Source: Vulcanococcus sp. SFB_649D_100_25 (GTDB taxonomy: Bacteria; Cyanobacteriota; Cyanobacteriia; PCC-6307; Cyanobiaceae). From it: a DNA stretch of 14,409 nucleotides. Positions 6,241 to 13,175 of this stretch are shown piece after piece. The translations under genes and the position numbers were made by a program. The notes under the pieces are model-generated. The model was not told the origin of the DNA. It did not search any database and saw only the letters and a list, made by a program, of their open reading frames with translations. The DNA lies in contig JAURGL010000036.1 in the NCBI GenBank assembly GCA_030833825.1, positions 1-14,409 of the forward strand, read 5' to 3'. Position 1 is the first letter of the stretch; every line of letters starts with the position of its first letter.

Positions 6241-7821
6241 TTATCGGCCCATCAGGGAATCCATCAGCTTCTGTTGTGCCTCCACCGCCTGCTGGTACCG
6301 CTCCAGAAGGCTCTGACTCATCCGGGTGGGACTGATCATCGCCGGGGGCATCCCTTGAAGGCTGGGGAGTGCCGGAGGTGGCTGGATCCACTGCGGCGGT
6401 GCCACGACTGGAGGCCTGGGGCGGGGGAGGGTGATCGGCTCAATCTCAGCCACCAAAGGCGGGAGATCAGGCGCAGCGGCAACCGCCGGTTTGGCAGGGG
6501 TCTTGCTGACCTTGGCCTGGGCTGCCGCCAGGAGCTGTTCCCGTTGGCGCAGATCGGCGAGCTGCTGATCAGGGACAACACTCAGCAGATGTCCTGGAGT
6601 TGCATCAGCCGGATACACCAAGCTGACTTTGACGGGATTGTTCTGGCCGGATCTGAGATTGAGGCTGGCGATTGGAAGACTTTCGCCGGACTTCATCCCC
6701 ACATGCACCTCCTCAACACCATCCGCGGACTCGATGCGAATGGAGCCCCGGAATGCGGTGAAGCGGGAGCGCCCATTGGCCGTGGGATGGCTGAACACCA
6801 ACTGGTGGGGCCCGGCGCCGCGCAAATTCATCGTGACGTCAAAGCGCACCCCGTAGGTCCCCACGTTGTTGATCGAGGAATCGACCATGCGGGTGGCCAG
6901 GGGATTGACCTGAACTTCTCCTGTCCCGAAGTTGTGCCGGTTCGTACTGGTGAGGGGCACATGCAGAGATCCAGTGCCCATGTCATGGCCGACACTCGCC
7001 TCATAGGTGTCGCCAAGGGCCACCCCTGCCACCCTTGAAAAGACGGTCCCATTCTCGATCTGGCGGAGTCTACTGAGGTAGATGCGGCCCGGTGCCAGCC
7101 TGCCCTGGTCAAGCACCGCCATCAGATCCGCGTCGGACTGGGGATCCTCTGCGGCAACGACAGCCATCTGGAAAGGCCCGTCGCTCTTGCCCTTCAGGAG
7201 ACCGTTGGCAATTCCCTTGGCGGGGAGTGCTGTGCTGAACAGGACGATGCGGCTGTAGGCGGGGATGGTGATTTCATCCTCCAGCTTTCGATCGAGCTGA
7301 CCCCGCAGCATCTGGACCGCAGTGGCATCTCCAGGCCCGGTGTTCCAGGGACGCGGACCGAGGGGCTTAACTCCCATCAAGTTGTTGGCCAGGTACGGGG
7401 CTTCAAAGCTGTTGCGCACGGCCCCACGCTGGAAACGGATGTGAACCGGCCGCGATGAAGGATTGATCAGGATGGTCGCCAGGGTGAGTTCACCGCGGCG
7501 GCCCCGACCACTGCCCATGCGACTGCGGTCACTGGGGTAGTACTTGTGGTGGACATGCAGTCCAAAGGCGCCGTTGAAGGTGTAGGTGGCATTGGCCAGC
7601 GCCTCGCCCGTCTCCGCTGCGATCGCGCTGCCAGGAGCCGTGTTGACGAGGATGCCGGGGCCGTGGACCTCCTCGGGCTGATTGGAGTGCAGGACCGGCA
7701 CATTGTTGAAGTTGCCCTGCAGAGGCTTGGCTTGTTGACCCGCCATCAGGGCCACGTAGGCCTCGGCAGGCAGGGGAGCAACCAGGACAGTGCCCAGAAG
7801 TGCAATCGCAAACGGCCTCAT
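6241..7821 (-). CDS. Exported DUF3370 family protein
   Basis: A 526-residue protein with a clear signal peptide, MRPFAIALLGTVLVAPLPAEA, cut probably after AEA. The body resembles the cyanobacterial DUF3370 family as I recall it: an early segment KPLQGNFNNVPVLHSN, then GPGILVNTAPG, and later a HVHHKYYPSD segment. The family has no established biochemical role; location is periplasm or outer envelope. From about residue 420 it has a Gln/Ala-rich helical stretch (LRQREQLLAAAQAKV), then a proline-rich tail (LPRPRPPVVAPP, QPPPALPS) and a final helix ending MDSLMGR, which suggests a spacer in a wall or outer-membrane protein. The longer frame to 7848 uses TTG and puts charged and proline residues before the signal peptide, so ATG 7821 is chosen. 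The J-domain gene follows after about 25 bp. Confidence 0.8.
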   Translation of the reverse strand: MRPFAIALLGTVLVAPLPAEAYVALMAGQQAKPLQGNFNNVPVLHSNQPEEVHGPGILVNTAPGSAIAAETGEALANATYTFNGAFGLHVHHKYYPSDRSRMGSGRGRRGELTLATILINPSSRPVHIRFQRGAVRNSFEAPYLANNLMGVKPLGPRPWNTGPGDATAVQMLRGQLDRKLEDEITIPAYSRIVLFSTALPAKGIANGLLKGKSDGPFQMAVVAAEDPQSDADLMAVLDQGRLAPGRIYLSRLRQIENGTVFSRVAGVALGDTYEASVGHDMGTGSLHVPLTSTNRHNFGTGEVQVNPLATRMVDSSINNVGTYGVRFDVTMNLRGAGPHQLVFSHPTANGRSRFTAFRGSIRIESADGVEEVHVGMKSGESLPIASLNLRSGQNNPVKVSLVYPADATPGHLLSVVPDQQLADLRQREQLLAAAQAKVSKTPAKPAVAAAPDLPPLVAEIEPITLPRPRPPVVAPPQWIQPPPALPSLQGMPPAMISPTRMSQSLLERYQQAVEAQQKLMDSLMGR

Positions 7822-7970
7822 GGGACCTATGGGACCAACTGATCTCAACGTGCGACGAATCTGGGGTGGGGGCTGATGGTGCTCCGAATTCTTTTATCTC
7901 CCGCTGATCAATTTCAGCCGGACCTGCTGTCCATGGTGACCCGCGGCCACCCGGTTCCGATCGCTAAAAC

Positions 7971-7980
7971 GTCAGCTGAC
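7971..7980. promoter_or_regulatory. 10-bp perfect palindrome in a divergent intergenic region
   Basis: GTCAGCTGAC is its own reverse complement. It lies in the 170-bp space between the divergent DUF3370 gene and the small ORF at 7992, a suitable place for a dimeric regulator. A near copy of the surrounding 19 bases recurs at 8101-8119. No clear -10/-35 pair was found for either gene. Confidence 0.3.
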
Positions 7981-7991
7981 CGTCATTGTCC

Positions 7992-8174
7992 ATGATCCCG
8001 CCCTTCTTTGCCTGCAGTGATCCCGCCCAGGCAGGCCAGTACCGCCGCCGGCATCAGGAACGGAAACTGCAGATGCTGACCTTCTGGCGTGATGGCCTCG
8101 AACGTCAGCTGGCCGCCATCAATGCCTCCATCAGCACCCTGCAACGTCAGATGCAGGACTCAGCCGACGCCTGA
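7992..8174 (+). CDS. Small conserved-looking hypothetical protein (60 aa)
   Basis: A 60-residue product with an N-terminal segment FFACSDPAQAGQYRRRHQERK, then LTFWRDGLERQLAAINASISTLQRQM, which looks like an amphipathic helix or short coiled coil. The codons are GC-rich at third positions, as in the neighbours, supporting real coding. I do not recognise a function. The ATG at 7992 is preferred over a TTG two codons earlier; no Shine-Dalgarno is visible. Its last 44 bp overlap the 3' end of the convergent sigma factor gene, so the two transcripts would be complementary there. It could instead be a chance ORF, but the overlap alone is not disqualifying in such compact genomes. Confidence 0.6.
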   Translation: MIPPFFACSDPAQAGQYRRRHQERKLQMLTFWRDGLERQLAAINASISTLQRQMQDSADA

Positions 8175-8823
8175 GTTCCGCCAGACCCGCCTGGAGCTGC
8201 CGCCGTACCGAGGACGCACTGACGCGGAGCTGAGCGGCTGCGGTGCGAAGACTCAACCCTTCCAGCACCACCAGGCGCAGCACCTCCGCCTCTCGTGGAT
8301 CCAACCAGGACAACCAGCGGCTTGCCTGGTCCGAGTCCTGCAACTCCAGAGCTGGGGTGCTCGCCGCCCAGTCCTCCAGCTCCCTCGGATCAAGGCCGAC
8401 CCGTCGAGAACTGAGCCGAGCCCGTTCCAGCTGGTCCCACTGCTCCGTCGTCAGGTTCAGCTCGTCCCTGAGCTGTTCTGCTTTCAGCGGCTGACCCAGT
8501 CTCTGCTGACAGCTGAACAGGGCGGCAAGGCGCTCCTGCTGCACCCGGGGAATCCGGATCAGGGGCCACTGATCGCGCAGGTAGTGCCGCATGGCCCCTC
8601 GAATGTGGTGCCGTGCATAGGCCGTGAAGGGCACCCCGCGGCGGGCGTCATAGCGATCGAAGGCGTTCAGCAAACCCAGCTGACCCACCTGTTCGAGATC
8701 CTCCAGGCAATCCGGACGGCCCAGGGCATAGCGCTTCGCCCAGAAGCGGATCCAGCCCCGATGGCTCTGGGCGAGAGCCTGCAGCCTCTGCTGCCGGCGC
8801 GGGAGTGAGGCAGGCCTGACCAT
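8131..8823 (-). CDS. Group 3 sigma-70 family RNA polymerase sigma factor
   Basis: A 230-residue alternative sigma factor. Region 2 is clear: CLEDLEQVGQLGLLNAFDRYDARRGVPFTAYARHHIRGAMRHYLRD, in separate pieces the polymerase-binding 2.2 helix and the -10 recognition helix. A region 3 segment follows (LIRIPRVQQERL to LRDELNLTTEQWDQL). Region 4, the -35-binding helix-turn-helix, is LDPREAEVLRLVVLEG with SLRTAAAQLRVSASSVRRQL. There is no region 1.1 and no extended N-terminus, so this is group 3 (SigF-like size) rather than a principal or group 2 factor. ATG 8823 is chosen because longer frames run into the upstream gene and add no domain. It lies 61 bp after the Ap4A phosphorylase stop. No anti-sigma gene is adjacent. 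Its promoters cannot be deduced here. Confidence 0.88.
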   Translation of the reverse strand: MVRPASLPRRQQRLQALAQSHRGWIRFWAKRYALGRPDCLEDLEQVGQLGLLNAFDRYDARRGVPFTAYARHHIRGAMRHYLRDQWPLIRIPRVQQERLAALFSCQQRLGQPLKAEQLRDELNLTTEQWDQLERARLSSRRVGLDPRELEDWAASTPALELQDSDQASRWLSWLDPREAEVLRLVVLEGLSLRTAAAQLRVSASSVRRQLQAGLAELRRRLSPASDVAGC

Positions 8824-8850
8824 GGGAACAGCTCTGTGCTGAATCCAGCA

Positions 8851-8869
8851 GATCCCGACGGAGGGGATC
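8851..8869. repeat. 6-bp hairpin between the Ap4A phosphorylase and sigma genes
   Basis: GATCCC (8851-8856) and GGGATC (8864-8869) form a perfect stem with a 7-nt loop in the 61-bp spacer upstream of the sigma start. No U-tract follows on the minus strand, so it is not a terminator. It may be an RNA processing site, a translational control hairpin, or chance. Confidence 0.35.
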
Positions 8870-8884
8870 AGCGCATCCGTGATC

Positions 8885-9709
8885 TCACTGGGCCACGGCC
8901 TCAAGCAGCGACCAGGCGCCGTTCTGCCGCAGCCAGGGCAGATCGGAGTGGTCCGTGCACAGCAGGTAGCCCGCAAACCCCAGAGCATTGACGCTGAAGC
9001 CGGCCCAGTGTTCCTGCAGGCGGAGCACCGACAGCACCCACTGCTGGGTGATCAGCAGGTTGTAGGGAGCTTTGGGCTCATGATCGTTCTGGGGATCTCC
9101 AAGGCCCAGCGCCGCGCAATGGGATCTGTAGAGGCCCTCCAGCTCTTCGGCACTCTCAGGAGCACCTGCCCTGCGGCGCCGACTGACCCGATAGGACCAG
9201 GGCCAGGGAGCTGAATCCCCACTCAGCTGGGCCTCGATCTGGCTGTCCAGGGGGCAGGGCGCTTCCCCTGGCTCCCGGGGTAGCAATTGCAGATGGCGAT
9301 GCGGCTGGCTTGCACCGGCTTCCGCACAGCTGTTGAAGAACCAGAGCCCACTGCTGTCCTGATCCACATGGGCGAGGGCCTGCCAGTCGAGGCGCCCCAA
9401 CCAGCCCCGCTGGGGCTGCCACTGCTGGGTAATCAGCAGGAGATGACCCCGTTGCACCGGGTACTTGTTGAGCAGCAACAGGTGCGATGAACCGAGCTGG
9501 TCCACCTCCAACTCGGGGTCCCAGGGGAGGAAGGGGTTCGGCTTCGGGCCCTCCCGGCGCAGATGCTTCGGTGTTTCGGAGAGCAGCCTGCGCAACACGA
9601 AGGGATCGATCGCCCCCTCGGGTTCCAGGGCGGTCTGGAGCGGGACGAGGGCACCACAGGATTCGGCACGGTCGCTCTGGCGGAGCGCAGCCTGCTCATA
9701 GCCCCCCAC
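8885..9709 (-). CDS. Ap4A phosphorylase / ATP adenylyltransferase
   Basis: An enzyme of the HIT superfamily, GalT/Apa branch, that splits diadenosine tetraphosphate with phosphate to ADP and ATP, limiting an alarmone-like nucleotide. The 274-residue product contains NSCAEAGASQPHRHLQLLP, with the H-x-H-x-Q motif at H137, H139 and Q141; the middle histidine carries the nucleotidyl group in this family. The N-terminal half has VDQLGSSHLLLLNKYPVQRGHLL-type substrate-binding sequence, and the C-terminal domain contains APYNLLITQQWVLSVLR and SVNALGFAGYLL, as in Apa proteins. The start is GTG 9709: GGGGAGG lies 7 nt upstream inside the end of the SpoIID-like gene, which ends only 3 bp earlier, so translation is probably coupled. 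The closest named homologue type is yeast APA1/APA2. Confidence 0.88.
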   Translation of the reverse strand: MGGYEQAALRQSDRAESCGALVPLQTALEPEGAIDPFVLRRLLSETPKHLRREGPKPNPFLPWDPELEVDQLGSSHLLLLNKYPVQRGHLLLITQQWQPQRGWLGRLDWQALAHVDQDSSGLWFFNSCAEAGASQPHRHLQLLPREPGEAPCPLDSQIEAQLSGDSAPWPWSYRVSRRRRAGAPESAEELEGLYRSHCAALGLGDPQNDHEPKAPYNLLITQQWVLSVLRLQEHWAGFSVNALGFAGYLLCTDHSDLPWLRQNGAWSLLEAVAQ

Positions 9710-9712
9710 GCC

Positions 9713-10693
9713 TCAACCTCCCCGCAATCGGGCCAGGCTGGCGCCTGGGTAGTAGTGGGCCAGGATCTGGTTGAACTGCCAGCCCCGTTGCGCCAACTTG
9801 TGGGCTCCCTCCTGACTCATGGATGCCCCCAGTTCCCGGTGCGCTTCCCAGCTGATCTGGGCATTGGCCGCGTAAAGGCTTTCCACGATTCCTCCCTTGT
9901 AGCTGAGGATCAAGCCAGCGGTGTCCGCAACGGCGCGACGACTGCGCTCACTTCGGCTCTGCAATCCGTTGTAGGCCTGCCAGCGGGTGCTGTCTCCGAG
10001 GTTCCAATGCTGACTCGCAGGCCTAGCCAGGTGGGCTAGGGCGTAGGAGCGCGCAGCAACGGCCTGGGCCTTAAGGGCCTCAAAGGACCAGCTGCTCGGC
10101 ATCTCGGCGCCCACCACAGAGGCGAGATAGTCCTCCAGGTCCAGGTGATTGACCACCATCCAGCCTTGGCCGGTCGGGACCAGGGCGAGGCGGCCTGCAT
10201 AGGCCCTCCCGTTGAGCAGCAGTGGGGCCTGGGATTGGGGTTCCAACCAGAGCCGCTGGGAGCTGAACCCAGAACGTTGCAGAGGGATCAGCTCCGCTCC
10301 GCTGCCCTGGGCGAGCACCGCCCCCCGTTGATTGACCAGACGCCAGGGCCCCTCACTTCCCAGTTGCGGTCGAGGCGCCTCCAACAGATGGACGCGAATG
10401 CTCAGCTGCAACGGCTGAGCCGAAGCAGGGACGGCCAGGGCGGCCCTGGGCTGGGCGGCGGCTTTGGCGGCTGCCTTTGCGGAGGTCTGCGGCTGGGGGT
10501 TGTCGAGCAGCGCCGCCATCAGGGACTGGTCAGCGCTGCCGCGGGGGGCAAAGATCTGCTGGCCGGCATAGCCGAACCCAACGGCTCCAAGGGCCAAAGG
10601 CAACAGGAGGAGATGGGGCCCTAGGCGACCCTGCAGACCTCCCACCCCGAGGGGTCGCTTCCACTGGATCCAGCGTCGAGTGTTCCGTCCCAT
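9713..10693 (-). CDS. SpoIID/LytB domain protein, membrane-anchored
   Basis: The 326-residue protein has a basic N-terminus (RRWIQWKRP) and a single hydrophobic segment at about 26-44 (PHLLLLPLALGAVGFGYAG), so it is probably anchored with its body in the periplasm. An Ala-rich linker (about 70-92) is followed by the SpoIID domain (about 183-320): LEDYLASVVGAEMPSSW, EALKAQAVAARSYAL, LYAANAQ, ASMSQEGAHKLAQRGW and QILAHYYPGASL. In Bacillus, SpoIID is a peptidoglycan lytic transglycosylase whose catalytic Glu lies in the EMP motif, present here as E197. Non-sporulating cyanobacteria use these proteins in wall remodelling, with unknown detail. ATG 10693 overlaps the end of the PhzF-like gene by 73 bp; GTG 10645 is the alternative. 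ATG is favoured because it supplies the positive flank. Confidence 0.85.
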   Translation of the reverse strand: MGRNTRRWIQWKRPLGVGGLQGRLGPHLLLLPLALGAVGFGYAGQQIFAPRGSADQSLMAALLDNPQPQTSAKAAAKAAAQPRAALAVPASAQPLQLSIRVHLLEAPRPQLGSEGPWRLVNQRGAVLAQGSGAELIPLQRSGFSSQRLWLEPQSQAPLLLNGRAYAGRLALVPTGQGWMVVNHLDLEDYLASVVGAEMPSSWSFEALKAQAVAARSYALAHLARPASQHWNLGDSTRWQAYNGLQSRSERSRRAVADTAGLILSYKGGIVESLYAANAQISWEAHRELGASMSQEGAHKLAQRGWQFNQILAHYYPGASLARLRGG

Positions 10694-11508
10694 AAACAGT
10701 GGCCTGTACCAGTGAGACGGACCGCGTTGGGCGTCAGAACCTCACACAGCATTCCACCACTTCTCGCGGACGGCTGCCAGCCGCGGATGCTGTTGCGGCC
10801 AAGGCGTTCAGCCCACCAGGGAGCCACCAGGGCGTGGGCGGAACCCGTCACAGGATCCTCAGGCAGCCCCAGCCCCGGTGCGAAGAAGCGCAATTGGTAG
10901 TCGCAGCGTTCCCCCAGCACCGAGCGCTGGTGCTCCGAAGGGAAGGCCTGCATCACCACCAGCCCCTGTCGATCGGCGCCTTGGAGTGCCTCGGCGGGAT
11001 TGGGGAGCTGCTGGAGGTTGACCTGATCGTTGAGCAGAACGACCCGATACCCCAGTTCAGAACCCCAGTAGCCCTCGATCGTTGCGCCCAGGACGGAGGC
11101 CAGAGCGTGGGGACAGGGGAGTGGCTGCAGAGGTTCCGCCGGAAGTTCGATGCTGGCGGCGCCGGGATGGTCGTCCTTGAGGGCCACCCGGAGGGGACCA
11201 CTGCGGCTGCCGAGGTGCAGGGACTGCCCTTGGGAGAGCACACTCCAACGGCCGAGAGCCAGGGTGGCCGCCAGCGTGGCGTGGCCACACAGGGCCACCT
11301 CACAGCTTGGGGTGAACCAGCGCAACAGCCATCGACCTGCAGCGTTCCTCCAGAGGAATGCGGTTTCGGACTGCTTCAGGCTCGCCGCAAGCTGCTGCAT
11401 CCAGCCAGCTGCTGCCGGCTCCTCCAGAAGGACCACGGCCGCTCCATTCCCTCCCAACGGCTGGGCCGTAAACGCCTCCACCAAAGAGACCCTCAAGGGA
11501 CTGCTCAT
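10621..11508 (-). CDS. PhzF family isomerase-like protein
   Basis: The 295-residue protein belongs to the PhzF/diaminopimelate-epimerase-like fold. Signature pieces: VEAFTAQPLGGNGAAVV at the N-terminus, QSETAFL with the catalytic Glu at E48, FTPSCEVALCGHATLAA, and in the second half RFFAPGLGLPEDPVTGSAHALVAPWW. Pseudomonas PhzF isomerises dihydro-3-hydroxyanthranilate in phenazine synthesis. No phenazine genes occur here, and most homologues act on unknown substrates, so the substrate is undetermined. The start is ATG 11508, whose first bases form an ATGA overlap with the gpsA stop, indicating translational coupling. The C-terminal dozen residues after GTLDAG lie in the overlap with the next gene and look unconserved. 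Confidence 0.86.
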   Translation of the reverse strand: MSSPLRVSLVEAFTAQPLGGNGAAVVLLEEPAAAGWMQQLAASLKQSETAFLWRNAAGRWLLRWFTPSCEVALCGHATLAATLALGRWSVLSQGQSLHLGSRSGPLRVALKDDHPGAASIELPAEPLQPLPCPHALASVLGATIEGYWGSELGYRVVLLNDQVNLQQLPNPAEALQGADRQGLVVMQAFPSEHQRSVLGERCDYQLRFFAPGLGLPEDPVTGSAHALVAPWWAERLGRNSIRGWQPSARSGGMLCEVLTPNAVRLTGTGHCLWDGTLDAGSSGSDPSGWEVCRVA

Positions 11509-12428
11509 GGGTGGCCGGCCTCATCCTTGAGGTCGCGCTGCATCAGGGCACGGACCGCACTCCGGGGTGCCACGGTCGCCTCCATCACCGCTTGAACCTG
11601 TTGGCAGATGGGGAGGTGCCACTGCCGCTGGTTCGCCATGCGGGTCACAGCCGTCACGGTGCTGGCCCCCTCAACGGTGGCCCCGACCTGCTCAAGGGCT
11701 TCAGCGGCGCTCAAGCCCTCAGCCAGGGCCATCCCATAGCGGTAGTTGCGGCTGAGGGAGCTGTTGGCCGTCGCCAACAAATCCCCAAGACCGGCCAGGC
11801 CATAGAGGCTGCGCCCATCCCCGCCAAGCGCTTCGATCACCGCACCCATCTCCGCCAGGCCGCGGCAGAGGAGAGATGCCTTGGCATTGGCCCCAAGGGC
11901 CAGACCGTCGCAGATGCCGGCTGCGATGGCCATCACATTCTTCAAGGCCCCCACCACCTCCGTGCCGATCGGGTCGGCACTGGCATAAAGCCGCAGTTGC
12001 TCCCCACTCAACTGGCGTTGCCAGTGGCGGGCCAGCTCAAGATCGCCGCTGGCCAGCACGCTGGCGGCGGGGAGTCCGGCCGCCAATTCGGCCGCCAGAT
12101 TCGGGCCGCTGAGCACCAGCAACGGGATCCGAGACCCTTCGCGGGCCCAGATCTGACTGGCGGTGCTGCAATCTTGAACATCCAGACCCTTGCTGCAGCT
12201 CACCAGGGGCAACTGATCTGGCCACTGGGGAGCGAGCCTCGGTGCCAGCTCGGAAGCACCCTTCAGGGAGGTGGCGACCAGGGCTAGGTCAGCGCCGGAG
12301 AGGGCGGCAGCGGGATCGCCCCCGTCACGGCGGCTCCACCCCTGGATGCGATGGCCCTGGCGCTGCATCAGCGCTGCGAGGGTTCTCCCCCATGCCCCAA
12401 GGCCGATGACACTGATGCACAGGCTCAT
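11505..12428 (-). CDS. gpsA: Glycerol-3-phosphate dehydrogenase [NAD(P)+]
   Basis: A cytoplasmic enzyme that reduces dihydroxyacetone phosphate to sn-glycerol-3-phosphate, the backbone precursor of membrane phospho- and glycolipids. The 307-residue protein begins with the dinucleotide-binding loop VIGLGAWGRTLAAL, followed by LVATSLKG and LVSCSKGL. LVLSGPNLAAELAAG is the conserved SGPxxAxE motif, and VVGALKNVMAIAAGICDGL carries the catalytic lysine. GLAGLGDLLAT and SRNYRYG complete the C-terminal helical domain. The start chosen is ATG 12428, immediately before SLCISVIGLG; the longer frame to 12455 would overlap the preceding gene. It follows the DUF2237 stop by 7 bp and overlaps phzF by 4 bp. 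Confidence 0.95.
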   Translation of the reverse strand: MSLCISVIGLGAWGRTLAALMQRQGHRIQGWSRRDGGDPAAALSGADLALVATSLKGASELAPRLAPQWPDQLPLVSCSKGLDVQDCSTASQIWAREGSRIPLLVLSGPNLAAELAAGLPAASVLASGDLELARHWQRQLSGEQLRLYASADPIGTEVVGALKNVMAIAAGICDGLALGANAKASLLCRGLAEMGAVIEALGGDGRSLYGLAGLGDLLATANSSLSRNYRYGMALAEGLSAAEALEQVGATVEGASTVTAVTRMANQRQWHLPICQQVQAVMEATVAPRSAVRALMQRDLKDEAGHP

Positions 12429-12435
12429 GCGGCCA

Positions 12436-12810
12436 TCATGCGGCAGCTGCTGCATGCCCTTGAAGCACCTCGAGGGGGATCAGCTCCAGGGTGCTCTGTT
12501 CGCAGGCCTCCAGACGCACAGGTGGAGCCATGCCGTCCTCATAGGCCTCAAGCCAGCGGGCCGCACAGACGCACCAGTGGTCGCCGGGTTGGAGACCTGG
12601 AAAGCCGTATTGCGGAGCAGGGGTGCTGAGGTCATTGCCCTGGGCCCGGCTGTAGGAGAGGAAGTTCTCATCCACCACACAACAGACCGTGTGGCGCCCC
12701 AGATCAGAGGGATCGGTGCGGCAGCTGCCATCGCGATACCAGCCGGTCATCGGCTCGCATCCACACAGCTGCAAGGGCTCTCCCAGGACATTCAGGGCGG
12801 ATTCAGGCAT
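12436..12810 (-). CDS. DUF2237 family protein
   Basis: A small cysteine-rich protein of about 124 residues with the DUF2237 hallmarks: NVLGEPLQLCGCEPMTGWYRDGSC, RTDPSDLGRHTVCCVV, ENFLSYSRAQGNDLSTP, then FGFPGLQPGDHWCVCAARW and a final LELIPLEVLQGHA, each given here as separate conserved pieces. Six or more cysteines at conserved positions hint at metal or disulfide chemistry, but no activity is established. The start is uncertain. The open frame reaches ATG 12918, only 17 bp from the divergent 12936 gene and preceded by a purine-rich GAAGGGGGG. Because that extension uses different, AT-richer codons and the family begins near NVLG, ATG 12810 is chosen; 12819 and 12837 are also possible. It heads the six-gene run. 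Confidence 0.83.
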   Translation of the reverse strand: MPESALNVLGEPLQLCGCEPMTGWYRDGSCRTDPSDLGRHTVCCVVDENFLSYSRAQGNDLSTPAPQYGFPGLQPGDHWCVCAARWLEAYEDGMAPPVRLEACEQSTLELIPLEVLQGHAAAAA

Positions 12811-12883
12811 CACTGCCATCGCTTCAGGCCAGACCATCGGGGCGTCAGTCTGGCGAAGGAGTGGAACAAAAGTTGCCGGATGG

Positions 12884-12912
12884 TTGACGAAATTGGGGGG
12901 TGAGGCGTTAAA
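12884..12912 (+). promoter_or_regulatory. Candidate promoter of the 75-aa ORF
   Basis: TTGACG (12884-12889) is a five-of-six -35 match. A weak -10 (GTTAAA, 12907-12912) follows at 17-bp spacing. This would start transcription near 12919, some 17 nt before ATG 12936. The -10 is poor, so confidence is limited. Confidence 0.35.
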
Positions 12913-12932
12913 GGTCATTCAGCAAACCCCCC
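12895..12932. repeat. G6T / AC6 inverted repeat upstream of the 12936 start
   Basis: GGGGGGT (12895-12901) and ACCCCCC (12926-12932) are exact reverse complements 24 bases apart, flanking the putative -10 region; the C-run ends 3 bases before ATG 12936. It could be an operator or a start-blocking hairpin. Confidence 0.45.
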
Positions 12933-12935
12933 TTC

Positions 12936-13163
12936 ATGAGCTGGGACTTCACCGAAGACGGCGCCTTCCTGGCCCTGTGCGATGCCTTCAAGGAAAGCGG
13001 CGAGAGCTCGGCGATCGAGTTCCTGGCCAATGGTGAAGGTGCCTTCCATTTCCAGGAACTCGCTCAGAACGCCGCCGGTGAGGGGATCGATCTCTCCGAC
13101 TCCACCGATCTGGAGGAGTTTCAGCAGGAAGTGATCGAAACCCTCGAGGACATCTGCAGCTGA
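12936..13163 (+). CDS. Very acidic small hypothetical protein (75 aa)
   Basis: A 75-residue protein with 19 Asp/Glu and a single Lys, no Arg. It starts MSWDFTEDGAFLALCDAFKESG and ends in an acidic helix-like stretch LEEFQQEVIETLEDICS. No known motif is recognised. The strong acidity without low-complexity runs suggests a soluble partner protein or adaptor, but this is inference. There is no Shine-Dalgarno: the six bases before the ATG are mainly C and T. A TTGACG -35 candidate lies upstream. It converges on the DUF4090-like gene with 12 bp between stops; two short stems (GCAGC/GCTGC at 13156-13169 and CGGT/ACCG just after) span that junction and may help terminate. Confidence 0.7.
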   Translation: MSWDFTEDGAFLALCDAFKESGESSAIEFLANGEGAFHFQELAQNAAGEGIDLSDSTDLEEFQQEVIETLEDICS

Positions 13164-13175
13164 AGCTGCTTCGGT

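Noticed and set aside
6136..7038. Plus-strand ORF (300 aa) opposite DUF3370
   Set aside because: Shadow of the signal-peptide-bearing DUF3370 protein; no domain.
10699..11595. Plus-strand ORF (298 aa) opposite phzF
   Set aside because: PhzF motifs on the minus strand are clear; the plus frame has none and crosses the gpsA/phzF junction.
11511..12903. Plus-strand ORFs opposite gpsA and DUF2237
   Set aside because: Antisense shadows of recognised families.
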